Positions 44,317 to 54,391 of a stretch of 64,000 nt of DNA are shown here, in pieces. Position numbers and translations under genes: made by a program. Each line of letters starts with the position of its first letter. Within the stretch, counting starts at the first letter, position 1. Where the stretch lies: NCBI GenBank assembly GCA_947685225.1, contig CANTUV010000024.1, forward strand, positions 19,672,001-19,736,000, in the 5' to 3' direction. Below the pieces are notes generated by a model. That model was not told where the DNA came from. It was given only the letters and a program-made list of their open reading frames with translations, and searched no databases. Source of the stretch: Garcia nutans. Lineage: Eukaryota; Streptophyta; Magnoliopsida; Malpighiales; Euphorbiaceae.

Positions 44317-44771
44317 TGTAATATCCCAATGTATGCCCTAGAAGTTTTAATACAATTGTTGTTTAATTTGAATTTAATGTACATATGTTTTTGCAAAGGA
44401 AAGTTATGTGAAGAAAGAAAATGTATATATTGTATATATGTTAATATAAATAACATATACATAAGTCAAATGGAGGGTCAATGGAAGAAGATATTTTTAT
44501 GTGTGATATGTGAAATTACTTTAATGGGCATATAAGTGACAAAGGTTAAGTAAATGGATGAGGGCATTTAGGTAATTGCTTTGTTAGAATTGCTTGGTGG
44601 AGATTTAAAGAAGAAGAGAAGTTTGACTTGTGTTTATTTTTCTTTTCTTCTCACTTGTGTGCCGGTTATCCAAGAGAAGAGAGAGCAAGAGAGGTGTTCT
44701 TAATGCTAGAATCAAATTGAAGGAGGAATCAAAGGATTTGGTTGGAGATTTGTGAAATTTCTTCATTTAAG

Positions 44772-44777
44772 GTAAGT
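44772..44777 (+). promoter_or_regulatory. Predicted 5' splice site in C LTR leader
   Basis: AAG|GTAAGT is a consensus donor, about 455 bp into the LTR. Together with the acceptor TTTGCAG at 46101-46107 it predicts a 1336-base leader intron containing the CG-rich array, the stem-loop pair and the primer site. Also present in the 3' LTR near 51265. Confidence 0.45.
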
Positions 44778-45155
44778 ACTCTCTTATTTTTCTTTGTTAT
44801 TTTGAGGTGGTGTTTGAGGTGATTTATGAATTGTTGATTTTATGATTTGGTGTGTTTGAGATGTGTTTATAAGTGTTGAAATTGATTGTAAGTTAAAAGA
44901 TTGAATTGGTGTTGGTTTTGTTTTGAAGATGGTGAGTTAAGTGGATGTTGATAGTGAAAGATCAAGAGTGAAGTTGGTTTTAGGGTTTTGAATTGGTAAA
45001 TGATTTAATGTATGGTTAATGTGAATATTGTGCTAAACATGCAAAATAAGTGTTAATGACTTTGATTACATCCATTTGAATGAGTTTATGTTGTGCATAA
45101 TGTGTTTAATTTCAATCAAAAGAGTGTTGGCTATGGTTAGGGTTGTTGTTCATAA

Positions 45156-45380
45156 GAGACACGGCCTAACCAAGGAAGAGACACGGCCAAACTAAAGGAT
45201 TTTTGAGAGACACAGCCAAGTCTATGGAAATTTGGCCGTGTCCCTTGACTGTGTTTGCCACTGCCTGATTTTTGTTGAGAGACACGGCGGTGTCCCTTGC
45301 CCGTGTTTGCCTCGGCTTGAATTGGTGTTGAGAGACACGGCCACAAGCTTGGCTGTGTCCCTTGAGTGTGTTGGCTACTG
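45156..45380. repeat. CG-rich ACACGGCC/GGCCGTGT array in C 5' LTR
   Basis: Repeated AGAGACACGGCC ... GGCCGTGTCCCTTG pairs with tails such as ACTGTGTTTGCCACTGCC. Near-identical module text occurs in the unrelated solo LTR I (61943-62380). Confidence 0.88.
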
Positions 45381-45565
45381 TGTTTGGGCCCATGCTTGTC
45401 TTTGTATATAATGTGATTCTTGAATGTTAAAATCAATGGAACTATGAAGATATAATATGAAATATAAAGGTGTGATGTTAGCTTTTCACTTATGATGTTA
45501 ACTTTATGATTTAGATGTGTATCATTGCATTGCTTTTAAGTATAGTGTTGGTATATTTTGTACTA

Positions 45566-45603
45566 CTAAGCCGATGGCTTAGCGCGATAGTGTTTGATCG
45601 CGC
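45566..45603 (+). other. LTR double stem-loop (C 5' LTR)
   Basis: Stem 1: CTAAGCC-GAT-GGCTTAG (45566-45582). Stem 2: GCGCGAT-N8-ATCGCGC (45582-45603). Both are perfect 7-bp stems sharing a boundary base, followed by AGGTGACAG. The 3' LTR copy is at 52686-52723, with one mismatch in stem 1. Confidence 0.75.
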
Positions 45604-45956
45604 AGGTGACAGAGTTGAACCTGAGAGCTCCTCGAGACCAAGTGAGACTAGACATTGAGGATTTTCTTTTGGGACTTAAAGATCAGAGAAGAGCTGCCAA
45701 TCATGTATATATTCTATGTTTTGTAAACTTTGATTTATATCATATTTGTAATAACTTCCGCTGTGAATTAATAAATGTTTTTATATATGGTGTCTTTTGG
45801 ATTTCTTTTATATGTTTGAGATTGGTTTCACTTATTTATAAAGATAATTGTTGTGTCTTTTTAAACTGTGACATTTTCTATATTTAGTATACGTATTTTA
45901 CGATCGTTTAAGCATGCTTGGTACGTATACGGGATATAGGGGTGTTACAATTGTTT

Positions 45957-45970
45957 TGGTATCAGAGCCT
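45957..45970 (+). other. Element C primer-binding site
   Basis: TGGTATCAGAGCCT, seven bases after the 5' LTR; initiator-Met tRNA type. Confidence 0.92.
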
Positions 45971-46100
45971 AGGTTTGAGATTCTCAACCTAGGTCAAGTG
46001 TAAGAAAAAGAATGTTTTGATTTTAAAAAGTTGATTTTTGAATAACATACATGCTTGGCATTGGCAGTCTTTGATCTTTAATGAGAGGTATTTTGCTGTG

Positions 46101-46107
46101 TTTGCAG
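46101..46107 (+). promoter_or_regulatory. Predicted 3' splice site before C gag
   Basis: TTTGCAG at the end of a T/G-rich tract (TTTTGCTGTGTTTGCAG), 12 bases before the gag ATG. The same placement is seen in F (24731-24737) and, weaker, in A and D (TTTATAG). Confidence 0.45.
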
Positions 46108-46119
46108 ATATAGGTTGTG

Positions 46120-47400
46120 ATGGATTCTCACTTACGTCATTCAGTCGAGGGTAGTGCTGAGAGTATAGCTCCTGATGATGGAGCTAGAGTTGATAGTGCT
46201 GGTGAGGCACCTGCTTCTGTGTTGGGGAGACCAGCTGGTGAGGAGGTTCCGCCAGGTTGGTTTAGGCAAGTGATTGATTTGTTAAGGCAAGCACCAGTGC
46301 AACCACCGCCACCACCCCACAGCCTTTGGTATTAGTGAGGCACTATGATAAACTAAGGAAGTATGGAGCAGAAGATTTCCTAGGTACTGTTGATCCAGCT
46401 GTGGCTGAGCAGTGGCTAGATAAAGTACAGAGAATATTTGTTCAGTTGCAAGCCACTCCAGAAGAAAAATTTGACTATGCAAGATCATTGTTGCAGAAGG
46501 ATGCATATGATTGGTGGAAGACAGTGCCTCATGCTATGGATGATCCACCAACCTTGTCTTATGCTGATTTTCTGAGAGAGTTTGAATTGAAGTATACTCC
46601 AAGGGAGTATAAAGACATGAAGAAGATGGAGTTTTTGAGTTTAAAGCAAGATAACCGGACCGTAACTGAGTATGAGGTTGAGTTTATTCGATTGAGCCAT
46701 TATGCTGGGGGTATTGTATCTGATGAGATAGATAGATGCAGGAGATTTGAGGAGGGATTGGGGCCCTCTATCATGTGTCTTGTGGATGGATCTAGATATC
46801 ATGATTTTTCCCAGCTTGTGGCAGCAGCTCGGAGTGTGGAGAGAGCTCAGGTTATTGCAGCTGCTTCAGAGGAAGAGATCAGGGTTAGAAGGCCCCAGTT
46901 TGAGGCAGGGTCTTCGTCTGTGAAAAGAGGTAAAGGAAGTTTTGTTCCTCGGGTTAGTAGGAGTCAGAGGCCAGTGGGTAGGTCAGTACAGTTTCAGAGG
47001 CAGAGATCTAGACCTACAGTTTCAGTGGCAAGTGCTCCGACCCCAGTGATGCAGAGATCCACCTTACCCATATGTATTCATTGTGGTAGGCCACATGGTG
47101 GTCCTTGTTGGAAGACTGGTGTAGCTGGGGTATGTTTCAGATGTGGATCTCCTGATCATTTTGTTAGAGACTGTCCTGAGAGGCAGGAGCAGATGTCGGT
47201 TGATACTGCAGCTTCTCGACCTAATGTGAGGGGAGGTCGAGGAGGCAGAGGTTTCGGCAGAGGAGGCAGATCTGGGTTTAGTTCTAGAGGAGGTTCTACA
47301 TCCAGGGAGAGTAGACCAGAGGAGGCTGGATCTTCTCAGAGGATATATGTTATTCAGAGACAACCAGATGCTTCTGCAGTCATTGCTGGTACTTTCTCTT
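46120..47400 (+). pseudogene. Element C gag (one frameshift)
   Basis: The start ATG at 46120 gives MDSHLRHSVEGSAESIAP. After a proline run (CCACCGCCACCACCCC, about 46304-46319) the frame shifts: the upstream frame ends at 46335 and the main frame runs from 46326. The capsid-like core has YGAEDFLGTVDPAVAEQWL, YDWWKTVPHAMDDPP, REFELKYTPREYKDMKKMEF, then SRYHDFSQLVAAARSVERAQ. The zinc knuckle CFRCGSPDHFVRDC (47133-47174) is intact, with a Gly/Arg-rich RNA-binding tail. It would assemble virus-like particles in the cytoplasm and package the RNA. The indel in a simple repeat could be a late mutation. Confidence 0.9.
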
Positions 47401-48756
47401 TATTTGATATCTCAGTACTTGCTTTGATTGATCCCGGATCCACACATTCATATATTAGTGCATCTGTTTTGCCTGTGTCTGATGTGCATGCTGAATCCCT
47501 AGGATTTGATGTTTTGGTGACAAATCCTTTAGGGTATAGTATGATTGTTAGTAAGGTGCACCGAGATAGTGCAGTAGTGGTGCAAGGTGAGGAGTTCCTT
47601 GGAGATTTGATTGAAATGCCTTTTAAGGAATATGATGTGATCCTAGGCATGGACTGGTTATCTAAACATGGAGCTGTGGTAGATTGTAAAAAGAAAATTT
47701 GTTACTTTGAGAACTAGTGATGGAAGAGAGATGATAGTATCTAATGAGCAGGAACATCTAGCATCCTTGTTTGTTTCAGCTATTGCAGCTAAGAGATTGA
47801 TTAGAAAAGGGTGTGATGCTTATCTTGCTCATGTGGTGGATACTAGAGTAAGGGGTTCTCAAATCGATAGTATACCCAGAGTTGCAGAGTTTCCAGATGT
47901 GTTTCCAGAGGAGTTGCTAGGATTGCCTCCTGAGAGAGAGGTGGAGTTTGGTATTGAATTATTGCCTGGTACTACTCCTATCTCTATTACTCCTTATAGA
48001 ATGGCACCTGCTGAGCTGAAAGAATTGAAGGTGCAGTTGCAGGAGTTGTTGGATAGAGGGTTTGTTCGCCCTAGTGTTTCACCTTGGGGAGCTCCTGTTT
48101 TGTTTGTAAAGAAGAATGATGGTACTATGAGATTGTGTATCGATTATAGGCAATTGAACAAGGTGACTATTAAAAATAAATATCCTTTGCCTAGAATTGA
48201 TGATCTCTTTGATCAGTTGAAGGGTGCAGCAGTGTTTTCCAAAATTGATTTGAGATCAGGGTATCATCAGTTGAGGGACAGAGCTGAAGATGTTCCTAAG
48301 ACCGCATTTCGGACCAGGTATGGGCATTATGAGTTTCTAGTTATGCCTTTTGGTTTGACGAATGCACCTGCAGCTTTTATGGACTTGATGAATAGGGTGT
48401 TTAGGCCCTATCTGGATCAGTTTGTGGTAGTTTTTATCGATGATATTCTGGTGTATTCGCGTAATGAGGAAGAGCATGACATGCATTTGCGGATTGTGCT
48501 GCAAATCTTGAGAGAGAAGCAATTGTTTGCTAAATTGTCGAAGTGTGAATTTTTGCTTGACCAAGTAACTTTTCTCGGTCATATAGTTTTAGCAGAAGGT
48601 ATTAGAGTTGATCCGAGTAAAGTTGAAGCTATTTTGAATTGGAGTCCACCAAAGTCTGTGACTGAAGTTAGAAGTTTTCTGGGTTTGGCAGGCTATTACC
48701 GACGGTTTGTGAAAGGATTTTCTTTGATAGCTACTCCACTTACCAGATTGCTTTGA
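47401..48756 (+). pseudogene. Element C protease and reverse transcriptase
   Basis: Protease follows gag in the same frame with LIDPGSTHSYISAS (catalytic Asp at 47429-47431) and ILGMDWLSKHGAVVDC. An extra A in an A-run near 47690-47698 shifts the frame (first frame ends at 47717, the next is open from 47707). RT: REVEFGIELLPGTTPISITP, LCIDYRQLNKVTIKNKYPL, FSKIDLRSGYHQL, VMPFGLTNAPAAFMDLMN, FIDDILVYS (48433-48444), VRSFLGLAGYYRRFVKGFS. All three catalytic Asp are present. A TGA at 48754 follows TRLL, where relatives have Arg or Trp. It would copy the element RNA into DNA inside the particle. Confidence 0.92.
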
Positions 48757-48771
48757 AAGGGAGTTAGATTT

Positions 48772-50268
48772 GTGTGGACAGATCAGTGTCAGGCTAGTTT
48801 CGATCAGTTGAGAGAAATGTTGACTCAAGCGCCTGTTCTTACTTTACCTGTGGAAGATAAACCATATGTGATTTACAATGATGCTTCACATAGTGGTTTG
48901 GGTTATGTTCTGATGCAGGAAGGTAAAGTTATAGCGTATGCTTCTCGACAGTTGAAACCGCATGAACTCAATTATCCGACCCATGATTTAGAGTTGGCAG
49001 CTATTGTGTTTGCATTGAAGATTTGGCGACACTATTTGTATGGTGAGAAGTGTTTTATCTATACTGATCATAAGAGTTTAAAATACTTGGGTGTCCAAAG
49101 AGAGCTCAATCTTCGGCAGAGGGGATGGTTGGAGTTGATTAAAGACTACGACTGTTTGATTGATTACCATCCTGGTAAAGCAAATGTTGTTGCTGATGCC
49201 TTGAGTCGGAAGTCTTTAGCTGGTTTAACTGTTTATTCGCTCTCGTTGCTTGTTGAGTTGAGAGCATTGCATGCTAGTTTTGTATCTTGTGATGATGGTG
49301 CATTGTTGGCACAGTTGCAATTGAAACCAGTGTTGTTAGATCAAATTAAAGAAGCTCAATTGGCTGATAAGAAGATTCAAAAGATTGTTTCAGATTGCCA
49401 GAATGGAAAGAGCAGAGATTTTATTGTGAGAAGTGATGGGAGTCTCTGGTTTAAGAATAGATTGTGTATACCCGATGATACTAATTTGAGAAGGATCATT
49501 CTAGAAGAAGCACATCAGTCAGTATTTGCTATGCATCCGGGTAATACAAAGATGTATCATGATTTGAAGCAGCATCACTGGTGGTCTGGTCTGAAGAGAG
49601 ATATTGCAGATTTTGTGTCCAGATGTCTCACATGTCAGAGGGTAAAAGCTGAGGATCAAGTTCCAACAGGGTTACTTCAACCTTTGTCAGTGCCTGAATG
49701 GAAGTGGGAAAGAGTGACAATGGATTTTGTGTCTGGATTACCATTGACACAAAGGAAACATGATGCTATTTGGGTGATTGTGGATAGATTGACTAAGACA
49801 ACTCATTTTCTTCCGGTTCGGATGGATTACTCTTTGGAGAGGCTAGCTGAGCTGTATATCCATGAGATTGTGAAGTTGCATGGTGTCCCAATTTCTATAG
49901 TGTCTGATCGAGATCCCCGGTTTACTTCCAGGTTTTGGAAGAGTTTACAGGGTGCTTTGGGTTCTCGATTGCACTTCAGTACTGCTTTTCATCCGCAGAC
50001 AGATGGGCAGTCTGAGAGGGTGATACAGATTATTGAGGATATGTTAAGAAGCTGTGTCATCGATTTCTCTGGAAGTTGGGATGGATTCTTACCACTTGTT
50101 GAATTTGCTTACAACAACAGTCACCAATCCAGCATTGGTATGGCACCATTCGAGGCATTGCATGGTAGACGGTGTAGGACACCTCTATATTGGAATGAAC
50201 TTGGGGAAAGTAAGTTAATTGGTCCTGATTTGGTTAAAGAAACTGAAGAGAAAGTGAAAATAATTTGA
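48772..50268 (+). pseudogene. Element C RNase H and integrase core
   Basis: A 498-codon open stretch. RNase H (about residues 30-150): VIYNDASHSGLG, DLELAAIVFALKIW, YTDHKSLKYL, ADALSRKS. The integrase zinc-binding domain (about 235-290) has EAHQSVFAMHPGNTKMYHDL and CLTCQRVK. The catalytic core (about 310-450) has TMDFVSGLPL, SIVSDRDPRFTSRFW, FHPQTDGQSERVIQIIEDML (the DDE triad is complete) and AYNNSHQSSIGMAPFEAL. A TGA at 50266 separates it from the C-terminal part. RNase H removes the RNA template; integrase inserts the DNA copy with 5-bp staggered cuts, matching the GTATC duplication. Confidence 0.93.
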
Positions 50269-50274
50269 GATAGG

Positions 50275-50763
50275 TTGAAAGCAGCTTCAGACCGACAGAA
50301 ATCTTACTCAGACTTGAAAAGGAGAGACATAGAGTTTGATGTTGGAGATAAGGTATTTTTAAAAGTGTCTCCTTGGAAAAAGATCTTGAGGTTTGGTCGG
50401 AAAGGGAAATTGAGTCCTCGTTTCATTGGACCGTATGAAGTTTTGCAAAGAATTGGGCCAGTTGCTTATTGGCTTGCTTTACCACCTGAGTTGGATAGGA
50501 TCCATAATGTATTCCATGTTTCTATGTTGAGGAGATATAGATCGGATCCATCTCATGTGTTGCCAATTGAATCTATCGAAGTAAGTCCAGATTTGACATT
50601 TGAAGAGGAACCAGTTGCTATCTTGGCACGTGATGTGAAAGAGTTGAGAAATAAGAAAGTGCCACTTGTGAAAATTTTGTGGAAGAATCATGCAAAGGAA
50701 GAGGCAACTTGGGAAAGTGAGCAATCAATGCGAGATCAATATCCTCAACTATTTCAGACTTAA
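50275..50763 (+). pseudogene. Element C integrase C-terminus and chromodomain
   Basis: This continues the integrase frame after the TGA. The GPY/F module is clear: VGDKVFLKVSPWKKILRFG, LSPRFIGPYEVLQRIGPVAY, IHNVFHVSMLRRY. A chromodomain fills the last 50 or so residues (about 50601-50762): EEEPVAILARDVKELRNKKV, PLVKILWKNHAKEEATWESE, then QSMRDQYPQLF. The pattern ILWKNH...EATWE is typical of Tekay/Del chromodomains, which lack some aromatic-cage residues of HP1. It would bias integration toward heterochromatin (established for chromoviruses), consistent with the nested neighbourhood. Confidence 0.93.
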
Positions 50764-50796
50764 TATCAGGTAATTTCGAGGGCGAAATTTCTTTTT

Positions 50797-50809
50797 AGAG
50801 GGGGAGAAT
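50797..50809 (+). other. Element C polypurine tract
   Basis: AGAGGGGGAGAAT immediately before the 3' LTR, preceded by TTTCGAGGGCGAAATTTC. Primer for plus-strand DNA synthesis. Confidence 0.92.
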
Positions 50810-51645
50810 TGTAATATCCCAATGTATGCCCTAGAAGTTTTAATACAATTGTTGTTTAATTTGAATTTAATGTACATATGTTTTTGCAAAGGAAAGTTAT
50901 GTGAAGAAAGAAAATGTATATGTTGTATATATGTTAATATAAATAACATATACATAAGTCAAATGGAGGGTCAATGGAAGAAGATATTTTTATGTGTGAT
51001 ATGTGAAATTACTTTAATGGGCATATAAGCGACAAAGGTTAAGTAAATGGATGAGGGCATTTAGGTAATCTTTGTTAGAATTGCTTGGTGGAGATTTAAA
51101 GAAGAAGAGAAGTTTGACTTGTGTTTATTTTTCTTTTCTTCTCACTTGTGTGCCGGCTATCCAAGAGAAGAGAGAGCAAGAGAGGTGTTCTTAATGCTAG
51201 AATCAAATTGAAGGAGGAATCAAAGGATTTGGTTGGAGATTTGTGAAATTTCTTCATTTAAGGTAAGTACTCTCTTGTTTTTCTTTGTTATTTTGAGGTG
51301 GTGTTTGAGGTGATTTATGAATTGTTGATTTTATGATTTGGTGTGTTTGAGATTTGTTTATAAGTGTTGAAATTGCTTGTAAGTTAAAAAGATTGAATTG
51401 GTGTTGGTTTTGTTTTGAAGATGGTGAGTTAAGTGGATGTTGATAGTGAAAGATCAAGAGTGAAGTTGGTTTTAGTGTTTTGAATTGGTAAATGATTTAA
51501 TGTATGGTTAATGTGAATATTGTGTTAAACATGCAAAATAAGTGTTAATGACTTTGATTACATCCATTTGAATGAGTTTATGTTGTGCATAATGTGTTTA
51601 ATTTCAATCAAAAGAGTGTTGGCTATGGTTAGGGTTGTTGTTCAT

Positions 51646-51918
51646 AAGAGACACGGCCTAACCAAGGAAGAGACACGGCCAAACTAAAGGATTTTTGAGA
51701 GACACGGCCAAGTCTATGGAAATTTGGCCGTGTTGGATGAATTTTGGAGAGACACGGCCACTGGCTTGGCCGTGTCCCTTGACTGTGTTTGCCACTGCCT
51801 GATTTTTGTTGAGAGACACGGCGGTGTCCCTTGCCCGTGTTTGCCTCGGCTTGAATTGGTGTTGAGAGACACGACCACAAGCTTGGCCGTGTCCCTTGAG
51901 TGTGTTGGCTACTGTGTT
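51646..51918. repeat. CG-rich ACACGGCC/GGCCGTGT array in C 3' LTR
   Basis: As at 45156-45380 with one more 42-bp unit (between GGCCGTGT at 51726-51733 and 51768-51775). Confidence 0.88.
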
Positions 51919-52685
51919 TGGTTTTTGTTCTTCTTACATGATTGAGATTGAACCTACATTTGTTAATGCATATGATACTATATGAACAAGGTTATGTATT
52001 ATGCATTGTGAGTCTTGTAAATGGTAATGTGTTATATGAATAATGTACTTTGAAATGTTATACCAATAATGCTATATGTATAATATGAATTGAGGTATGA
52101 AATGATATGAAGCCATTGTGATTGGCTATGATGATTCCATTGGAAAAACATAAGGCATGTTTGCCTAATTGTTGATGAGACTTGAGAATGAAATAATAAA
52201 TGAATTGTGTGTCTAATATGTTATTCATTTTCAGAGTTTTGTTATTGGTGGCATGCCTATTGGTAACAATCTCTTGAAGTTAGGTTGGATTGAATCCTTG
52301 AAGCCTAATTGAGATGTTACAACCCTTGAAGCTAGGTTGGGTTGGTTCTTGAAGCCAAGTTGGGTTGATACTTAGCATGCTTTGTTCCCCTTGAAGCTTG
52401 GTTGAACCTAATCCTTGAAGCCTAGTTGGGTCTATGATAATGATAAATGTGATAACAAAACCAAAGCATTAACTCTGAAAATTGAATGGCATATTAGAGT
52501 GTTTTGGGCCCATGCTTGTCTTTGTATATAATGTGATTCTTGAATGTTAAAATCAATGGAACTATGAAGATATAATATGAAATATAAAGGTGTGATGTTA
52601 GCTTTTCACTTATGATGTTAACTTTATGATTTAGATGTGTATCATTGCATTGCTTTTAAGTATAGTGTTGGTATATTTTGTACTA

Positions 52686-52723
52686 CTAAGCCGATAGCTT
52701 AGCGCGATAGTGTTTGATCGCGC
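52686..52723 (+). other. LTR double stem-loop (C 3' LTR)
   Basis: CTAAGCC-GAT-AGCTTAG then GCGCGAT-N8-ATCGCGC. The first stem has one C-A mismatch relative to the 5' copy; the second is perfect. Confidence 0.7.
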
Positions 52724-53202
52724 AGGTGACAGAGTTGAACCTGAGAGCTCCTCGAGACCAAGTGAGACTAGACATTGAGGATTTTCTTTTGGGACTTAAA
52801 GATCAGAGAAGAGCTGCCAATCATGTATATATTCTATGTTTTGTAAACTTTGATTTATATCATATTTATAATAACTTCAGCTGTGAATTAATAAATGTTT
52901 TTATATATGGTGTCTTTTGGATTTCTTTTAAATGTTTGAGATTGGTTTCACTTATTTATAAAGATAATTGTTGTGTCTTTTTAAACTGTGACATTTTCTA
53001 TATTCAGTATACGTATTTTACGATCGTTTAAGCATGCTTGGTACGTATACGGGATATAGGGGTGTTACAGTATCAGAGCTTGGTTCAGGCGGTTCTAAGT
53101 TTATAGGTTAAGGGAAAAGTGAAATATAACTGTCATTGCTATGTGAACTATAAGTGAATATGTATTTTGATGTAGTTGATCTCTAAATATTTATAGGTAT
53201 AG

Positions 53203-54350
53203 ATGACTTCTGGATCATGTTAGGGTGTGGAGGAACAGGCTGCACCCTCACATAGTTAGGCAAGTTTGGGACAACAATCATTTGGGCCTTCTGCAGATAA
53301 GTACCATTGGGATTCCCAGTTTGTGAGAAACATGGGAGATGCTCTTAGATAGATTGTAGGAGTAGCTCCTCCTGCATAGCCGCCACCACCAGTGCCCCAA
53401 AGAACACCATTGGATAGAATTAGAAAATTGGGAGCAGAAGATTTCAAAGCACGTGATACTAACAAGTCTTCAGTGGCAGAGTATTGGTTGGAACGAATTG
53501 TAAGAGTTTTTTATCTTTTGCACTATACAGATGAGGAGAGATTGGAGTATGCATTTTCTCTATTACATGAGCAATCTTATAGTTTGTGGGATACAAAGTA
53601 GAAATCTATTCCTATAGATAGACTCACCTGGGCATTTTTCCAGGAAGAGTTTAAGAAAAAAGTATATTAGTGAGATTTACATAGAAGAGAAGTGAAGGGA
53701 GTTTTTATATTTGAAGCAAAGGCATTCATCTATATCTGAGTATGAGAGGCAGTTCATTTGCCTCAGCAAATATTTTTCTGAGTTGATTTTAACTGAAGAA
53801 GAGAAGTGTAAGCGATTTGAGCAGGGTTTGAACAGTCAGATTCGGGTGTATTCAGTGGCAATTAGAATTAAAGAGTTTTCTGCTCTTGTTAATGCAACAA
53901 TTTCTATTGAGAATGAAACTAAACAAGAGTAGGGAAGAAGACAATAGCAACAAAAGGGATTTTCCAGTGAACAATAGTAGGGTGGTCAGAAGAGACAAAG
54001 GGGTACTCAAGTACAAACCCAGACTCAGGGGTCTAGTAGAGGAAGTGGAACTAGTTTTCAGAGATTCCAAGGGGGTAGGTCTGGTGTTTCTATAGGCTTA
54101 TCTTCATAGGCAGTTTTCGCACCTTGTCAACATTATGGTAAGGGACATGCAAGTGATAACTTTTGGTATTGAAGTGGGGCTTGTTTGAAATGTGGTTCTA
54201 AAGAGCATAAAATTAGAGATTGTCCCATGATAAAAGAATCAAAAGTTACTGAAGGGCAGAGTTCTGTGTAGAGGTCTCAAATAGGCCATAGATCAGGTAG
54301 AGGCGGTGGACCAAGTGCTAATCAATAGAGAGGATCTAAATAAGTGGATA
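53203..54350 (+). pseudogene. Element D gag, broken
   Basis: The first Met at 53203 (MTSGSC) is followed quickly by stops. The core at 53392-53601 has PLDRIRKLGAEDFKARDTN, AEYWLERIVRVF and LEYAFSLLHEQSYSLWDTK, then a TAG. 53711-53932 has SISEYERQFICLSKYFSELI and KCKRFEQGLNSQIRVY. A zinc knuckle near 54187-54228 reads CLKCGSKEHKIRDC, with all four ligands intact. It is clearly diverged from the gags of A, C and F, so D is a different gypsy family. The leader has TTTATAG before the start, like A. Confidence 0.82.
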
Positions 54351-54391
54351 GACCTTAGACTCAAGGTACTGCTCTAGCCAGGACTTATGCC

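Larger units (their letters stand above)
44317..45949 (+). repeat. Element C 5' LTR (internally deleted)
   Basis: 1633 bp against 2260 bp for the 3' LTR. It lacks about 0.59 kb between two GTGTTTGGG-like words (joint near 45382-45388) and one 42-bp unit of the CG-rich array (joint near 45236). Elsewhere it differs from the 3' copy at few sites. Both losses fit slippage or recombination between short direct repeats. Confidence 0.92.
44317..53069 (+). mobile_element. Element C: near-complete Tekay/Del-type chromovirus
   Basis: 8753 bp, TGTAATATCCC...GGTGTTACA, perfect TSD GTATC (44312-44316 and 53070-53074). It has two LTRs, primer site, gag, protease, RT, RNase H, integrase with GPY/F module, chromodomain, and polypurine tract in the canonical Ty3/gypsy order. 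The 5' LTR is shorter by two deletions. Coding is broken by two frameshifts and two TGA stops only. A C-terminal chromodomain and a GAGGGCGAAATTTC motif before the polypurine tract point to the Tekay/Del chromovirus clade (family knowledge), whose chromodomains direct insertion to heterochromatin. Confidence 0.95.
50810..53069 (+). repeat. Element C 3' LTR
   Basis: 2260 bp, the full-length form. CG-rich array at 51646-51918, GTTGGATTGAATCCTTGAAG-type repeats at 52261-52430 (also present in B's LTR), stem-loop pair at 52686-52723, end GGTGTTACA followed by TSD GTATC. Confidence 0.93.
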
